Below, piece after piece: positions 31,522 through 32,787 of a stretch of DNA of 32,787 nt. This DNA comes from Ceraceosorus guamensis (taxonomy: Eukaryota; Basidiomycota; Exobasidiomycetes; Ceraceosorales; Ceraceosoraceae): assembly GCF_003144195.1 (NCBI RefSeq), contig NW_020290135.1, positions 1 through 32,787 on the forward strand, written 5' to 3'. The first letter of the stretch is position 1, and every line of letters begins with the position of its first letter. The notes below the pieces were generated by a model that saw only the letters and a program-made list of their open reading frames with translations, searched no databases and was not told the origin of the DNA. The position numbers and the translations under genes were made by a program.

Positions 31522-32693
31522 ACTTGCGAAAGGAAAGTCGGCTCAGGCGGACGGCTGAAGCAAGCATATTAGCCGTCCGACGAAGTTGTTTGCAAAAATG
31601 CACGTGACACTTTGCCATGTGAATGACGCCTGATCGCTTGGACTGCGCACTCTTTTGTGAGCTGCACCAGACCTTCTCACTCTTCGTCGCGAAGCATCTC
31701 CAAGTCATTTGCGAGCTCATCGCGGTCATGATGTCATGTTCAACTTTCACGTTAGCCTGAATCCTCGTTCGTGCTTCAAAGAAGTCTTGATCACGTCGGA
31801 CCTGCAGCTCTTGCTGAGGCCCTTCTAGTGCGAGTCCGTCTTTGCTTTGCGCTCGATGCGCCGCTTGCGTGGTGCTGCCAACGTCGGAGGGCAGCCATTC
31901 TTGACCAGACCAATGTAATAGAGGCTGGCTTCTTTCACTTTCCCTCGTGTGCTCCAGGTGCAGGTCCTCAAGGCCGAGGTCCCAGCTCGGCAATAGACTA
32001 CATACAATTTAATTACGCTTCACATTCAGTGTATCTCCAAAGCTCTTGTAGTGTTACATCACTAGTGGCGGATCGTGCCGCCTTGTGACGGCTCTCTCAA
32101 GCCGGCGAACGCGGCGCGATTCTCTAACGAGCGTGTGGCTCTAGAGGGCTTGCCTGCAAGCACAAACGCGAATGTCAATGAGCAAGTCCGTCGCGATACT
32201 CGACTGACTGCTGAGTAGTCAGTCGTGAGTGGACAGGACACATGCTTGCTATCGCGGCTTCTGTGCGCGGGGTCCAGGCGGCCGCTCTTCCGCGCGGAGG
32301 ACTCCGGCGGTCTCCGTTCGTGCTGCATGCATACCGGGCCGCTCATCGTGGCCGGCGCGGCGATAGCTCTCGACGCGCGGTGGTATGCACCTGACCGCAT
32401 AATATGCAAGGACCGCGAGGGAACCTGTGCAGGCACGCATGATTCCGTGAATCAAGAAGGAGGCGGGCGAAGCACCGTCTCAAGAGAGGTGAGGTGAGTG
32501 CTCGTCTACGAGAGTCATGAGTTGCTGAGCTGCGCTGCGTCTGCGCTGCTCTCGAGGCTAAATCTTGCGTCTTTACATCCCATCGCTCGATCATCGGGTC
32601 TAGCTTTGGCAGACGACTGTCTTTTCCTTGTTGAGCAAGCACGCAAGCAACGACGAGGAGCACGCGGTGCTTGCTCACTGCTGGTGCTGGTGA
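31522..32693. other. Subtelomeric region without a recognisable gene
   Basis: About 1.17 kb between the GH28 stop and the telomere array. The longest open frame (31442-31993, minus, 183 codons) overlaps the GH28 3' exon and has no domain. A 9-bp perfect inverted repeat with a 7-base loop lies at 32201-32225, and GAATCAAGAAGG at 32451-32462 resembles the dispersed element. I see no helicase fragment or tandem subtelomeric repeat. Confidence 0.55.
32201..32225. repeat. Perfect inverted repeat, CGACTGACT/AGTCAGTCG
   Basis: Arms 32201-32209 and 32217-32225 are exact reverse complements around a 7-base spacer, about 470 bases from the telomere repeats. It could fold as a hairpin or bind a dimer; no function is evident. 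Confidence 0.7.
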
Positions 32694-32787
32694 GGGTTAG
32701 GGTTAGGGTTAGGGTTAGGGTTAGGGTTAGGGTTAGGGTTAGGGTTAGGGTTAGGGTTAGGGTTAGGGTTAGGGTTAGGGTTAGGGT
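32694..32787 (+). repeat. Telomere repeat array (TTAGGG)n
   Basis: From 32697 there are 15 perfect TTAGGG units plus one base to the window edge, preceded by one degenerate unit (TGAGGG, 32691-32696). The G-rich strand runs 5'->3' toward the right end, the orientation of a true chromosome terminus. TTAGGG is the usual telomere repeat of filamentous fungi and many basidiomycetes. Confidence 0.98.

Noticed and set aside
31442-31993. 183-codon minus-strand open frame near the telomere
   Set aside because: It overlaps the last GH28 exon, has no domain or signal peptide, and its composition is unremarkable.

Overview
The window is the right arm end of a fungal chromosome. It finishes in 15 tandem TTAGGG units running 5'->3' off the edge. 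Genes are compact and GC-rich, with many short introns of about 63-272 nt (mostly GTGAGT donors, CAG/TAG acceptors). They include a Trm1 homologue, a Pdr16-type Sec14 protein, carboxypeptidase S, mitochondrial EF-G, a GH28 enzyme, a CFEM-like GPI protein and a conidiation-6-type protein. This gene set and intron style suggest a basidiomycete yeast or smut-like fungus (Ustilaginomycotina is my guess). No ribosomal marker is present to prove that. I see no transposon, retroelement, CRISPR array or tRNA.

Layout. At 1-195 is the 3' end of a hexokinase-family gene (+). At 1219-1347 (-) is the first exon of a small Con-6 domain protein, beside a cluster of microsatellites. At 2591-3865 (+) is a multi-pass membrane protein of unknown function. 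After about 1.8 kb without a gene comes a four-exon gene for a 140-residue secreted protein, 5653-6464 (+), an effector-type candidate. At 6897-7688 (-) is a Lys/Arg-rich, probably nuclear protein. At 8664-12159 (-) is a 1138-residue protein with an N-terminal SIR2-like NAD-binding domain, a long helical middle and a transmembrane segment. About 2.5 kb without a recognisable gene follows.

The second half is denser. It holds carboxypeptidase S (14645-17015, +) and, convergent with it, a Pdr16-like phosphatidylinositol transfer protein (17602-19547, -). TRM1 is divergent from that (20379-23042, +), with two in-frame starts that look like a mitochondrial and a nuclear form. Next come a CFEM-like GPI-anchored protein (23785-24927, -), the divergent mitochondrial EF-G1 (26179-29071, +), and a rhamnogalacturonan-hydrolase-like GH28 enzyme (29830-31521, +). 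About 1.2 kb of gene-free subtelomere leads to the telomere.

The genes do not form one pathway. Housekeeping genes (TRM1, mEF-G1, CPS, PITP) alternate with surface or secreted proteins (140-aa secreted protein, CFEM-like protein, GH28), which fits a chromosome end of a plant-associated fungus. The item most likely to be new biology is the membrane-linked SIR2-like protein. It keeps the NAD-site motifs but lacks the sirtuin zinc-finger cysteines, a layout closer to immune-type SIR2 NADases than to histone deacetylases. All exon structures below were assembled by hand from splice signals and reading-frame continuity; each complete model closes in frame.
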